Counted from the stretch's first letter, positions 17,501 through 25,687 are shown. The stretch: 56,057 nt of DNA from an uncultured Winogradskyella sp. (GCF_937958655.1 NZ_CALGNH010000002.1:1-56057); one strand, 5' to 3'. The notes: generated from the sequence alone by a model not told the origin. Numbers and translations are program-made.

Positions 17501-17815
17501 ATGATGCAAAAGTTTAGATATAGTATAGCGATATTTTTAGGAACCTTGTTAATAGGGTTTTTGTCTGCTCCTGCTATCATTGCTTCTATTGATGAGTCTA
17601 TAGATATAACAGCTTTTTTTGGTATTAGTGAAGAAGAAGAAAGTGAAAATCTAGAAATTGTTATTGACTCTAATCTAGTAACAATTGCTATAACCGTTAT
17701 AGCTGCTTCTAAAAAAAATCTTTCGGAATGTACTTGTGATAGTTATCCCAATCCAAGTCTAAATTTATTTTCTCCACCACCCGAAAAGGTTAAGGATTTA
17801 GACACCCATTTTTAA
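17501..17815 (+). CDS. Small secreted or membrane-anchored protein of unknown function
   Basis: A 104-residue protein. An N-terminal signal segment (IFLGTLLIGFLSAPAIIA) is followed by a stretch rich in acidic residues (FFGISEEEESENLEI), a hydrophobic strand (TIAITVIAAS), a CTC pair and an SLNLFSPPPEK tail. I do not recognise the family. It has its own promoter box, so it is probably not part of the bat operon, and it lies 82 bases before the SulP gene on the same strand. It may start at 17504. A role linked to the neighbouring transporter is only a guess. Confidence 0.6.
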   Translation: MMQKFRYSIAIFLGTLLIGFLSAPAIIASIDESIDITAFFGISEEEESENLEIVIDSNLVTIAITVIAASKKNLSECTCDSYPNPSLNLFSPPPEKVKDLDTHF

Positions 17816-17897
17816 TCAAAATTATTATTTAATTTCAAACTAATATTTCAATATTTTATCTTAGGAAAAATATTGTATTTACTAAATCATTCATTTT

Positions 17898-19469
17898 ATG
17901 TTCAAATATTTAAAAAACGACTTACCGGCAAGTATCGTTGTATTTTTTGTTGCATTACCACTTTGTTTAGGTATAGCCGTTGCTAGTGATGCGCCACCAT
18001 TTGCAGGTTTAATAGCAGGTATTATTGGTGGTATTGTAGTTGGCTTTATATCTGGCTCAGAAGTTGGTGTAAGTGGGCCTGCAGCTGGGCTTGCAGCCAT
18101 AGTACTTGCAGCCATTGCCTCCTTAGGTTATGAAGCCTTTTTAGTAGCCGTGGTACTTGCAGGTGTCATACAAATTCTATTCGGTATTTTAAAACTTGGT
18201 ATTATTGGGTATTATTTTCCGTCCTCTGTTATTAAAGGTATGCTTACAGGTATAGGTATAATTATTATTTTAAAACAAATACCTCATTTCTTCGGAATCG
18301 ATAAAGATTCAGAAGGTAATTTTGTACTTTTTGGAGGTGATAATAATATTATTGCAGATATTATAGGCATCCCTCAAAACCTTGGTTTAGGGTCAACAAT
18401 TATAGCATTTATAGCTATGGGAATCTTAATTCTTTGGGCGCAAGTTTTAACTAAAAAGCATAATATATTTAATCTTGTGCAAGGGCCTTTGGTAGCTGTG
18501 GTGGCAGGTGTTATATTTTATCTTTTAGCAAAAGGTTCAACGTTAGATGTTGCTTCCAGTCATTTAGTAAAAGTGCCTGAGCCAGATAGTTTAGACAGTT
18601 TCTTAGGGCAATTTACACTGCCAGATTTTAGTGTTATTGGTTCAGCAGAAATTTGGATTACAGCATTTACAATTGCTTTAGTTGCAAGTTTAGAAACACT
18701 ATTATGTGTAGAGGCAACAGATAAATTAGATCCTCAAAAACGAGTAACACCAACCAATCGTGAGTTATTAGCACAAGGATCTGGTAATATACTTTCGGGT
18801 TTAATAGGAGGCATTCCAATTACTCAGGTTATTGTTCGTAGTTCGGCAAATATTCAATCTGGAAACAAGACTAAAGCCAGTGCTATTATACATGGATTCT
18901 TTTTGTTGATTTCGGTAATTATTATTCCTAACGTACTCAATATGATTCCGCTGTCGGTATTAGCTGCAATACTTTTTATTGTGGGTTATAAACTCGCAAA
19001 GCCATCCACTTTTAAAGCCATGTGGAATGCTGGTTGGAAACAGTTTTTGCCATTTATAGTTACCGTATTAATCATTGTATTTAAAGATTTACTTTGGGGA
19101 ATTGGTATTGGATTAGCAATAGGTATTATGGTTACATTATGGCATAGTTATAAAAACTCTCATTTTTTACACATCGAAGGAGAAGATGTGGATGATGGTA
19201 AAATAAAAATGACGCTTGCTGAAGAGGTAACTTTCTTTAATAAAGCAGCGATTTTAAAGGAATTAGATAGACTTCCAGAAAATTCGTATTTAGAATTAGA
19301 TGTAAGGAAAACAAGATTTTTAGATAGTGATATTATTGAAATACTCGAAGATTTCGCATTTAAAGCGCGCGAGCGAAATATTGATATTAAACTCTACTCA
19401 GAACGCGGTATAGTAGAAAATCCTGAAAGTTTTATTGAGTTTTTTAAGCTCAGAAAGTTAAATGACTAA
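17898..19469 (+). CDS. SulP family inorganic anion transporter (probable bicarbonate)
   Basis: A 523-residue SLC26/SulP protein. It has the N-terminal motif DLPASIVVFFVALPLCLGIAV, about 12-14 membrane helices over residues 12-425, the PEVGVSGPAAG-like loop (SEVGVSGPAAGL), and a cytoplasmic C-terminal STAS-like domain (about 430-523: LAEEVTFFNKAAILKELDRLP, then LDVRKTRFLDSDIIEI). The next gene, 20 bases downstream, is a beta-carbonic anhydrase. This pairing in marine bacteria points to sodium- or proton-driven bicarbonate uptake rather than sulfate. Substrate assignment is inferred from context. Confidence 0.9.
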   Translation: MFKYLKNDLPASIVVFFVALPLCLGIAVASDAPPFAGLIAGIIGGIVVGFISGSEVGVSGPAAGLAAIVLAAIASLGYEAFLVAVVLAGVIQILFGILKLGIIGYYFPSSVIKGMLTGIGIIIILKQIPHFFGIDKDSEGNFVLFGGDNNIIADIIGIPQNLGLGSTIIAFIAMGILILWAQVLTKKHNIFNLVQGPLVAVVAGVIFYLLAKGSTLDVASSHLVKVPEPDSLDSFLGQFTLPDFSVIGSAEIWITAFTIALVASLETLLCVEATDKLDPQKRVTPTNRELLAQGSGNILSGLIGGIPITQVIVRSSANIQSGNKTKASAIIHGFFLLISVIIIPNVLNMIPLSVLAAILFIVGYKLAKPSTFKAMWNAGWKQFLPFIVTVLIIVFKDLLWGIGIGLAIGIMVTLWHSYKNSHFLHIEGEDVDDGKIKMTLAEEVTFFNKAAILKELDRLPENSYLELDVRKTRFLDSDIIEILEDFAFKARERNIDIKLYSERGIVENPESFIEFFKLRKLND

Positions 19470-19489
19470 TTAATCTAAAAAATATACAA

Positions 19490-20119
19490 ATGAAAAATAT
19501 AGCAATAACAAAGGATATGCAAAGTCTTATGACGCCACAAAGTGTGTTAGCAGACTTATTAGAAGGAAATAATCGTTTTGTAAACGGTACACTAGAGGGC
19601 GCAGATAATGAAGCCTTGGTTAACCAAACAACAGGTGGTCAGTATCCAAAGGCTGTTGTCTTATCGTGCATAGATTCTAGAGTACCTGTTGAAACGGTCT
19701 TAGACCAAGCCATAGGAGATATTTTTGTAGCGAGAGTAGCAGGTAATTTTGAAAATGCTGATATTTTAGGCAGTTTAGAATATTCATGCAAAGTAGCTGG
19801 GAGTAAACTAATATTAGTCTTAGGGCATGAAGCTTGTGGTGCTGTAAAAGCTGCATGCGATGGAGTAGAGTTAGGGAATATTACACATTTACTGAGTAAC
19901 ATTTTACCAGCAGTACATCAATCAGCACAACAAGTTGAAGGTGAAGCCAATTCGTCTAACAAAGCTTTTGTGGCAAAAACAGTTGAGAATAATGTAAAAC
20001 TAACCATAGACCGTATCCGCATTAAAAGTCCTATTTTAAAGGAAATGGAAGACAATGGTGAGATTACTATAGTTGGTGGAGTCTATAATTTGCACACTGG
20101 TAAGGTAGAGATGTTATAA
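19490..20119 (+). CDS. Beta-class carbonic anhydrase
   Basis: A 209-residue beta-carbonic anhydrase that interconverts CO2 and bicarbonate with zinc. The ligands are visible: Cys60 and Asp62 with Arg64 in SCIDSRVP, and His113 and Cys116 in LGHEACGAV. Length and fold fit family clade members from Bacteroidota. No signal peptide is seen, so it acts in the cytoplasm or at the membrane near the SulP transporter encoded 20 bases upstream. A bidirectional terminator follows. The two genes probably supply bicarbonate for anaplerosis. Confidence 0.94.
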   Translation: MKNIAITKDMQSLMTPQSVLADLLEGNNRFVNGTLEGADNEALVNQTTGGQYPKAVVLSCIDSRVPVETVLDQAIGDIFVARVAGNFENADILGSLEYSCKVAGSKLILVLGHEACGAVKAACDGVELGNITHLLSNILPAVHQSAQQVEGEANSSNKAFVAKTVENNVKLTIDRIRIKSPILKEMEDNGEITIVGGVYNLHTGKVEML

Positions 20120-20139
20120 CTAACCTTTTAAAAATTGAA

Positions 20140-20165
20140 AAGCCGCGTTTAGCGGCTTTTTTTTT
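20140..20165. terminator. Bidirectional terminator between carbonic anhydrase and CvpA genes
   Basis: AAGCCGC, loop GTTTA, GCGGCTT followed by T8. The A-rich left side could serve the convergent gene too. The T run overlaps the stop codon of the minus-strand CvpA gene. Confidence 0.9.
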
Positions 20166-20682
20166 ATGACTCATTTTCAGAATTTTCTTCTTGCTCTGCC
20201 TCACTTTTTATAAGATTCGGAAACACTAAAGGCGCCAGTGATTTTACAGGTTCGTACAAAACACTCTCTTCCAAGTCTTCTTTTTCCATAAAAGGGAGTG
20301 TGTTATTCAGTTTATTAAATACAATGAGTAAAACACTAAGAATAAGTCCGATTTTAAGGGCGCCAAAAGCACCACCAGCAAGTTTATTAATTATACCAAG
20401 TGCTGCAAAATCAGCTAATTTAGTTAGTGCTTTTCCGGCCAAACTAATGGCTAAAACAATGATGACAAACGTTATGGCAAAAGCCACTATATTTATAGTT
20501 TTTTCATTCCAATCAACTCTAGATTCTAATAGCTCAGCTGCAAAATAGCTAAAGTGTATAGCTCCATAAACTCCAAGGACTAGAGCAACAAGCGACGCTA
20601 TTTCTACAAAGAGGCCTTTAAAAATTCCTCTAATAAATCCAAAAAGTAACAGGGCGGCTAAAATAATATCAATAAGACTCAT
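20164..20682 (-). CDS. cvpA: CvpA family membrane protein
   Basis: A 172-residue protein with four predicted membrane helices (about 4-22, 26-49, 64-85, 103-124) and the family start LIDIILAALLLFGFIRGIFKG. A conserved Gly-rich segment (INKLAGGAFGALKIGLILSVLL) and an acidic cytoplasmic C-terminus follow. CvpA proteins are required for colicin V production in E. coli and for envelope integrity elsewhere; the molecular role is not settled. It converges on the carbonic anhydrase gene. Confidence 0.88.
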   Translation of the reverse strand: MSLIDIILAALLLFGFIRGIFKGLFVEIASLVALVLGVYGAIHFSYFAAELLESRVDWNEKTINIVAFAITFVIIVLAISLAGKALTKLADFAALGIINKLAGGAFGALKIGLILSVLLIVFNKLNNTLPFMEKEDLEESVLYEPVKSLAPLVFPNLIKSEAEQEENSENES

Positions 20683-20857
20683 AGTTAGTAGCGGTTTAAG
20701 ACAAAAATAACAGAATTTCTGTCATTTAGAAGTTATAACGTAAATGAAGACCGTTTAGTTTAGTAAATTTGAACGTTGAAATTCTGAAAATAAATAAATT
20801 AAATAAAATCTCTGTTGAAGTTTATCTTTAGCGGAAGTTGAAAGGTTGGTAACAAAT

Positions 20858-21214
20858 ATGGCCAGAGATGAGCAATTAAAAGAACGATGGGATGCTGTGG
20901 TGGATAAACTCTCTAACCAATTTGCTGATGGCGACACTCTAGATTTAGATTCTATTATTTATTTGATTGGAGTGCAAGAGTTAGGGCAAATTCATCGTGA
21001 CTATAAAAAAGACCATAAGTTAGATTTAATGCATATAGCAATATGTAAACTTTTAGAGCCTTATGGATTTTACGAATTTGATTATGTAGATGAAGATGGT
21101 TGGCCTCATTATAAAGTTAAAGAACAATTGCCATTTTTAAAGGCAGGTGAGCAAAGTGTATTAATGAAAGAAGCTATTGTCAATTATTTTGTTGAAACTG
21201 ATTATATAAAGTGA
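20858..21214 (+). CDS. Conserved hypothetical protein, small soluble
   Basis: A 118-residue soluble protein without signal or membrane segments. It is helix-rich with RWDAVVDKLSNQFADGD at the N-terminus, LDSIIYLIGVQELGQIHRDYKKD, LMHIAICKLLEPYGFYEF and an acidic DYVDEDGWPHYK loop. It looks like a conserved Bacteroidota protein of unknown function. ATG 20858 is preferred to a TTG four codons upstream. A hairpin terminator follows directly. Confidence 0.7.
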   Translation: MARDEQLKERWDAVVDKLSNQFADGDTLDLDSIIYLIGVQELGQIHRDYKKDHKLDLMHIAICKLLEPYGFYEFDYVDEDGWPHYKVKEQLPFLKAGEQSVLMKEAIVNYFVETDYIK

Positions 21215-21218
21215 GATT

Positions 21219-21251
21219 GTCCCCTTGAGGGGACTTTAGGTGTGTTTTTTT
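21219..21251 (+). terminator. Hairpin with TTTAGG tail, acting as terminator
   Basis: GTCCCC, loop TTGA, GGGGAC (perfect 6-bp stem), then TTTAGGTGTG and a T7 run. The stem plus TTTAGG tail resembles the repeat at 5894-5924, so this is both a repeat family member and a probable terminator. Confidence 0.7.
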
Positions 21252-21283
21252 ATTCTTAACTTAGTCTCAGTCTTAAAAAAAAT

Positions 21284-21291
21284 TAAATTTG
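21284..21291 (+). promoter_or_regulatory. -7 promoter box for pheS
   Basis: TAAATTTG fits TAnnTTTG and lies 20 bases before the pheS ATG, giving a very short leader. Confidence 0.5.
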
Positions 21292-21311
21292 CGATTTGAA
21301 TAAATGATATC

Positions 21312-22331
21312 ATGATAGATAAGCTAAAAGAACTTATAGGAGAAGCAGAAGCGTTTACAACACAATCTAAAGAAGAGGTTGAAGCATTTAGAATTAAATA
21401 TTTAGGTTCTAAAGGTTTACTGAAGCAGTATTTTGCTGAATTTAAGAACGTTGCCAATGAACAAAAGAAAGAATTTGGGCAAACTATTAACCAGCTTAAA
21501 AAGACAGCAGAAGATAAGGTTAATGCTCTAAAGGAAGCCCTAGAAAGCGAAGATGAAGACAACGGAGTATTTGGAGATTTATCACGCCCTGGAGAGCCTA
21601 TTGCATTAGGAGCGCGCCATCCTATTTCTATTGTAAAAAACCAGATTATAGATATCTTTTCTCGTATTGGTTTTAATGTAAGTGAAGGTCCAGAAATTGA
21701 AGATGACTGGCATAATTTTACAGCATTAAACTTACCAGAATACCATCCGGCAAGAGACATGCAGGATACGTTTTTTATACAAACCAATCCAGATATCTTA
21801 TTGCGTACACATACAAGCTCTGTACAAGTAAGGTATATGGAGAATAACAAACCACCAATACGCACCATTTCACCAGGTAGGGTTTATAGAAATGAAGCCA
21901 TTTCTGCGCGCTCGCACTGCTTCTTTCACCAAGTAGAAGGTTTGTATATAGATAAAGATGTAAGCTTTGCAGACTTAAAGCAGACCCTTCAGTACTTTAC
22001 AACTGAAATGTTTGGTAAGTCAAAAATTAGATTACGTCCATCCTATTTTCCATTTACAGAGCCTAGTGCCGAGGTAGATGTATATTGGGGACTAGAGACC
22101 GAAACGGATTATAAAATAACAAAAGGAACAGGATGGCTAGAAATTATGGGCTGCGGAATGGTAGATCCTAACGTTCTAGAAAACTGTGGTATAGATTCTA
22201 AGGAATACTCTGGTTTTGCCTTCGGTATGGGTATTGACCGTATTGCCATGTTGCTCAACCAAATTAGTGATATTCGTTTATTAAGCGAGAATGATGTGCG
22301 ATTCTTAGAGCAGTTTAAGAGTGCTTTGTAA
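21312..22331 (+). CDS. pheS: Phenylalanine-tRNA ligase alpha subunit
   Basis: A 339-residue class II synthetase subunit. It has an N-terminal coiled coil (1-90) that contacts tRNA, motif 2 region RNEAISARSHCFFHQVEG, and motif 3 FGMGIDRIAMLL close to the C-terminus. The catalytic fold and length match the PheS family. It charges tRNA-Phe together with PheT, which is not in this window. It stops only 7 bases before the inverted repeat that opens the GIY-YIG element. A 210-codon frame on the opposite strand is a shadow. Confidence 0.96.
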   Translation: MIDKLKELIGEAEAFTTQSKEEVEAFRIKYLGSKGLLKQYFAEFKNVANEQKKEFGQTINQLKKTAEDKVNALKEALESEDEDNGVFGDLSRPGEPIALGARHPISIVKNQIIDIFSRIGFNVSEGPEIEDDWHNFTALNLPEYHPARDMQDTFFIQTNPDILLRTHTSSVQVRYMENNKPPIRTISPGRVYRNEAISARSHCFFHQVEGLYIDKDVSFADLKQTLQYFTTEMFGKSKIRLRPSYFPFTEPSAEVDVYWGLETETDYKITKGTGWLEIMGCGMVDPNVLENCGIDSKEYSGFAFGMGIDRIAMLLNQISDIRLLSENDVRFLEQFKSAL

Positions 22332-22338
22332 GTAACTT

Positions 22339-22367
22339 TGTCATTTCGAGCTTGCCGAGAAATCTCA
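22339..22367 (+). repeat. Left 29-bp inverted repeat of the GIY-YIG element
   Basis: Starts TGTCATTTCGAGCTTGCC and ends GAGAAATCTCA. It is identical to the reverse complement of 22698-22726. The core ATTTCG...AAAT can fold as an imperfect hairpin. Confidence 0.9.
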
Positions 22368-22391
22368 TTTAACTTAAGCACTATATAGTAT

Positions 22392-22700
22392 ATGCCTAAA
22401 ATTATTGCGGACCATAACTACTATGTCTATATAATTACTAATAAAATTAAAACAGTATTGTATATTGGAGTCACCAATAATCTTAATGAGAGATTACACT
22501 ATCATAACAATCCTCAGGCCAATTCCAAGCATTTTTCACACAAATACAAGTGTAAATTTCTAGTGTACTATGAACATTTTTTAGATATAGAAGTGGCAAT
22601 AAAAAGAGAAAAGCAATTAAAACACTGGAGCAGATCAAAAAAAGATGCTTTAATTAATTCCCAAAACCCTTATTGGGATTTTTTGAATAATAGAATTTGA
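22392..22700 (+). CDS. GIY-YIG (URI-type) endonuclease family protein
   Basis: A 102-residue single-domain GIY-YIG protein. The GIY-like motif is in YYVYIITN (10-17), YIG at 24-26, the catalytic Arg is probably Arg34 (NLNERLHYH) and the metal-binding Glu is Glu73 in AIKREKQLKHWSR, the conserved C-terminal motif of the small URI/YhbQ-like subfamily. It has no DNA-recognition domain. ATG 22392 lies 24 bases inside the left repeat, and the TGA stop (22698-22700) is formed by the right repeat. Cleavage and possible mobilisation of its own repeats are inferred; the housekeeping roles proposed for YhbQ proteins are the alternative. Confidence 0.88.
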   Translation: MPKIIADHNYYVYIITNKIKTVLYIGVTNNLNERLHYHNNPQANSKHFSHKYKCKFLVYYEHFLDIEVAIKREKQLKHWSRSKKDALINSQNPYWDFLNNRI

Positions 22701-22726
22701 GATTTCTCGGCAAGCTCGAAATGACA
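22698..22726 (-). repeat. Right 29-bp inverted repeat of the GIY-YIG element
   Basis: An exact reverse complement of the left repeat (29 of 29). Its first three bases form the stop codon of the GIY-YIG gene. It ends 8 bases before the ATG of the next gene. Confidence 0.9.
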
Positions 22727-22734
22727 TAAACATC

Positions 22735-23130
22735 ATGAAAAAAGACATTAAAATCCCAGAGGTTAAAGATGTACACATCGCTATTGTGCAAGAAGCGCAT
22801 TTAGAATATAAAACACGCGATTGGAATGCCTACATCATTAATAACAGCGATGCAGATTTAGATACCGTTCTTATTGTGTCTCAAGGTAAATCTGAAACTA
22901 AGATGACACCACCTATGCGTCATACCATTGCAAAACTACCTGCACGCAGTTATGCAAAGATTGAATATTTACAAGAAAAAGTATTAGAACTAAATAATTC
23001 CTTTAAAATTACTTTTTTTGAAGGCAATCAAATGTATGATAAAACGTATGTATTTAGAAAAAATACTATTAATGTAAAGGCTTTACAGAATTTGCCTTTG
23101 ATGCAGTTAAAGGGTGTGTTGGTAAAGTAA
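22735..23130 (+). CDS. Conserved hypothetical soluble protein downstream of pheS
   Basis: A 131-residue protein with no signal peptide or membrane segment. It is beta-rich: VHIAIVQEAHLEYKTRDWNA, YIINNSDADLDTVLIVSQG, MRHTIAKLPARSYAKIEYL, FKITFFEGNQMYDKTYVF and a final LQNLPLMQLKGVLVK. I do not recognise the family, but it has the look of a conserved flavobacterial protein. The right repeat of the GIY-YIG element lies just upstream, so it may have been the gene directly after pheS before insertion. The next gene follows after 6 bases. Confidence 0.65.
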   Translation: MKKDIKIPEVKDVHIAIVQEAHLEYKTRDWNAYIINNSDADLDTVLIVSQGKSETKMTPPMRHTIAKLPARSYAKIEYLQEKVLELNNSFKITFFEGNQMYDKTYVFRKNTINVKALQNLPLMQLKGVLVK

Positions 23131-23136
23131 ATTGGG

Positions 23137-23427
23137 ATGCAAGATTTAAAAAACGAACTTCAAAAATTATCTGATGACCCTAGCTTGTCCGAAGCCTATC
23201 GAAACAGAAAATTAATTCTATATTTGATAAGAACACTAATAGCTATTGTTATCATATATTTTTTATGGGATTATGAATGGATCAATTGGGTACTATACTT
23301 CTATATTCTAATTAATTTAATATCGCTTATTTCCATTTTTGGATGGAATATATTCTTGAATAAGTGTATTAAGAAAACTCAGCAAAAACTAAATGATCTT
23401 ATGGCCAATTTGGATGAAGAGGAATAG
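23137..23427 (+). CDS. Small membrane protein of unknown function
   Basis: A 96-residue protein with two membrane segments (about 28-43 and 49-70) in LYLIRTLIAIVIIYFLWDYE and WINWVLYFYILINLISLIS. The N-terminal 25 residues and the C-terminal helix (KCIKKTQQKLNDLMANL) are charged. I do not recognise the family. It follows the previous gene by 6 bases and ends 3 bases before the convergent gpsA stop. Confidence 0.6.
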   Translation: MQDLKNELQKLSDDPSLSEAYRNRKLILYLIRTLIAIVIIYFLWDYEWINWVLYFYILINLISLISIFGWNIFLNKCIKKTQQKLNDLMANLDEEE

Positions 23428-23430
23428 TAA

Positions 23431-24432
23431 TTAATCCAACTTGTCAGTCAATTTCTCAAAAACTTTTTTCGGATTTTTATTATCATAAAGTATGTCGTAA
23501 ACCGCATTAATAATAGGTAGCTTCGTTTTTTTCAGGTTTTTTTCGTTTAGTAAATACGAACTTTTAGTGGCATAATAGCCTTCGGCAATCATGTTCATTT
23601 CTAGTTGCGCAGATTTTACGGTATAGCCTTTACCTATCATATTGCCAAACATTCTATTTCTAGAGAATACGGAATAACCTGTTACGAGTAAATCCCCTAA
23701 ATAAGCCGAGTTGTTAATATTGCGTTTCATTTTGTGCATCTTTTTAATAAAACGCTTCATTTCGCGGATGGCATTACTCATTAAAACACTTTGAAAGTTA
23801 TCTCCATAACCCAAGCCATGTGCTATACCTGCGGCAATGGCATAAATATTTTTTAGCATTACGGCATACTCAACACCGATAATGTCGTCACTGATTTTAG
23901 TTTTAATATAATTACTAGATAAGTTATCAGCAATGTTTTGTGCTTTTTCTTGATCTGCACAAGAAATGGTGAGGTAAGACAAACGCTCTAAAGCTACTTC
24001 CTCAGCATGGCAAGGCCCAGCGATAACCGCAATATTTTCAAAAGGAATATTATACACATCATGTAAATACTCACCAACCAACAGGCCAGATTCTGGGATA
24101 ATGCCTTTTACGGCAGAAACTACCACTTTTTGACTAATGTCCACATTGAGTTTTTCTAACTCAGCATGCATAAATGCAGAAGGGATTGCAAAAATGAGCA
24201 CGTCTGCCCAGTTAGCTATTTCATTTATATCATTACTTAGCTTTAATTGCTCTATGTGGAATTCAACCGAACTTAAGTAACTCGGGTTATGCTGCTCTTT
24301 TATTAGGTGTTCTTTAGTATAAACACTTCGCATATACCAACCAACTTCATCAAGATTTTCGCAAAGCATTTTTACAATGGCAGTTGCCCAACTACCTGCT
24401 CCAAATACAGCATATTTTTTAGTGTCACTCAT
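23431..24432 (-). CDS. gpsA: NAD(P)H-dependent glycerol-3-phosphate dehydrogenase
   Basis: A 333-residue enzyme that reduces dihydroxyacetone phosphate to sn-glycerol 3-phosphate for phospholipid synthesis. It has the N-terminal dinucleotide motif VFGAGSWATAI, VVSAVKGI, IAGPCHAEEVA and the catalytic lysine region VMLKNIYAIAAGIAHGLGYGDN, all standard for GpsA. The C-terminal domain holds LGDLLVTGYSVFSRNR. The start at ATG 24432 (MSDTKKYAVF) is chosen over a codon three residues upstream. The 5' side is followed by a palindromic repeat element. Confidence 0.94.
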   Translation of the reverse strand: MSDTKKYAVFGAGSWATAIVKMLCENLDEVGWYMRSVYTKEHLIKEQHNPSYLSSVEFHIEQLKLSNDINEIANWADVLIFAIPSAFMHAELEKLNVDISQKVVVSAVKGIIPESGLLVGEYLHDVYNIPFENIAVIAGPCHAEEVALERLSYLTISCADQEKAQNIADNLSSNYIKTKISDDIIGVEYAVMLKNIYAIAAGIAHGLGYGDNFQSVLMSNAIREMKRFIKKMHKMKRNINNSAYLGDLLVTGYSVFSRNRMFGNMIGKGYTVKSAQLEMNMIAEGYYATKSSYLLNEKNLKKTKLPIINAVYDILYDNKNPKKVFEKLTDKLD

Positions 24433-24495
24433 ACAATGCATTATGATTATTGTCTTTCAAAAGTAATAAATCTATATCTGAATATTAAGAGTTCT

Positions 24496-24637
24496 CTGTC
24501 ATTTCGAGCGTAGTCGAGAAACCTTTAGGTTCAGCGTAGCTAGATTTATTATCCACACTGAAATTACATCTCGACTACTTCGTAATGTGCTTTAAATCAA
24601 AGTACACTTCGCTCTTAATTAATGCTCGATGTGACAG
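24496..24637. repeat. Palindromic repeat element (142 bp) with CTGTCA/TGACAG ends
   Basis: The outer ends CTGTCATTTCGAGC (24496-24509) and GCTCGATGTGACAG (24624-24637) are inverted repeats with 12 of 14 matches. Inside are AGTCGAGA and its mate TCTCGACTACTTCG. It occupies most of the gap between gpsA and the lipoprotein gene. The outer end matches that of the GIY-YIG element. Confidence 0.75.
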
Positions 24638-24713
24638 TTTGTTGTAATCGAAATAGAACTTTTGGCACAAGATTTGAAAACATGGTATTAGTAACCCTAA
24701 AAACGTTTGAATT

Positions 24714-25664
24714 ATGAAGACATTGAAATTACTTTTCGGATTTGCTTTAAGTGCCACGCTTTTAACGTCGTGTTACACGGAAGAGATTAATATTAATGAT
24801 AACGGTCCAGCCATTTCGCTAAATCAGTTATTACAATCCTATGATTTGTGGTATGTAGATATTAATAGTACACAAGGTTTAGGAGAAACTCCGTTTTTAC
24901 AAATTGCATTTACCTTAACGTTTAATAATGGCCGCCTGTATGCTAATAACAACCTTGTAGGTTTTGGTTCTCAAGGCAATGGTTTTGGAGTACAAATAGG
25001 AACTTATAATGCTTACGATATGGTTTTAGATGTAAACCATGTTATTGATGGGTTTGATAGTTTTGATGTCTATCAAATCGATAACAATACTATAGAATTG
25101 TATAACCCATTTAATGACACCTCCTATTTCTTAGAGGGTTATCAGCAGTCAAACTTTGATTACGACTTTATATTCTATGATAATATCCATTATTTCTTAC
25201 AGGAGTATGATGCTTGGGAAAAGGTATATACCAGTGAGTTTGGTGCCCTAAATGAGTTTGATAATGAAAACTATTTACAGTTTTTATCTGGAGGAAATGA
25301 CTCAACATTTAGAAGTTCTCAAGATGTTAATGTTAACAATACGAATAATATATTCTGGGATTACACAGGAGTGTATGGAGTAGGAAATGTAGCCGGAAAC
25401 ATGTACCTCAAAACTTTAACCTTAGATTATGATTTCTTCGACAATGAATTTTTTGAATTAAGCGTTATTAATGATGGTAGGATAGAATTATTTCATACGG
25501 TGTCTGGTACAGCCTATGAATTAGTAGGACGAGGATATATTGAATACAAGAGAAATTCTGATACAAAAGGAAAAGTGAAAAACCTTGAAAATACGCCTAA
25601 AAAACGTAAGCAAAAGTCACTTAAGGTAGATAACCCAAGAGAAAATAAAAGAACAAGAAGCTAA
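24714..25664 (+). CDS. Exported lipoprotein of unknown function with basic C-terminal tail
   Basis: A 316-residue lipoprotein. The signal ends in LSATLLTSCYTEE, with the lipid-attachment Cys at residue 20. The body shows two related beta-rich halves with Tyr- and Asn-rich strands: LNQLLQSYDLWYVDINST near residue 37, and FLQEYDAWEKVYTSEFG near residue 160. LTFNNGRLY and ELSVINDGRIELFH are possible matching strands. The last 45 residues are strongly basic (GKVKNLENTPKKRKQKS). I do not recognise the family. The internal duplication is judged by eye. A terminator follows. Confidence 0.7.
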   Translation: MKTLKLLFGFALSATLLTSCYTEEININDNGPAISLNQLLQSYDLWYVDINSTQGLGETPFLQIAFTLTFNNGRLYANNNLVGFGSQGNGFGVQIGTYNAYDMVLDVNHVIDGFDSFDVYQIDNNTIELYNPFNDTSYFLEGYQQSNFDYDFIFYDNIHYFLQEYDAWEKVYTSEFGALNEFDNENYLQFLSGGNDSTFRSSQDVNVNNTNNIFWDYTGVYGVGNVAGNMYLKTLTLDYDFFDNEFFELSVINDGRIELFHTVSGTAYELVGRGYIEYKRNSDTKGKVKNLENTPKKRKQKSLKVDNPRENKRTRS

Positions 25665-25687
25665 ATTTTGGTTGGTTATTTAGTTTC

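Larger units (their letters stand above)
22339..22726 (+). mobile_element. Candidate mini-element: GIY-YIG ORF between perfect 29-bp inverted repeats
   Basis: A 388-bp unit bounded by exact 29-bp inverted repeats (22339-22367 and 22698-22726), each beginning TGTCATTTCGAG at the outer end. It encloses one intact ORF (22392-22700), a GIY-YIG nuclease. It fits between pheS (stop 22331) and a gene starting at 22735, leaving only 7 and 8 bases outside the repeats. Without it the two genes would be about 15 bases apart. I see no obvious target-site duplication. Small elements in the same window have related ends. Confidence 0.6.

Noticed and set aside
21236..21868. A 210-codon frame on the minus strand opposite the pheS start
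   Set aside because: It lies almost fully inside the N-terminal half of pheS, has low-complexity Ser and Leu composition with no domain, and no promoter box; pheS motifs are clear.
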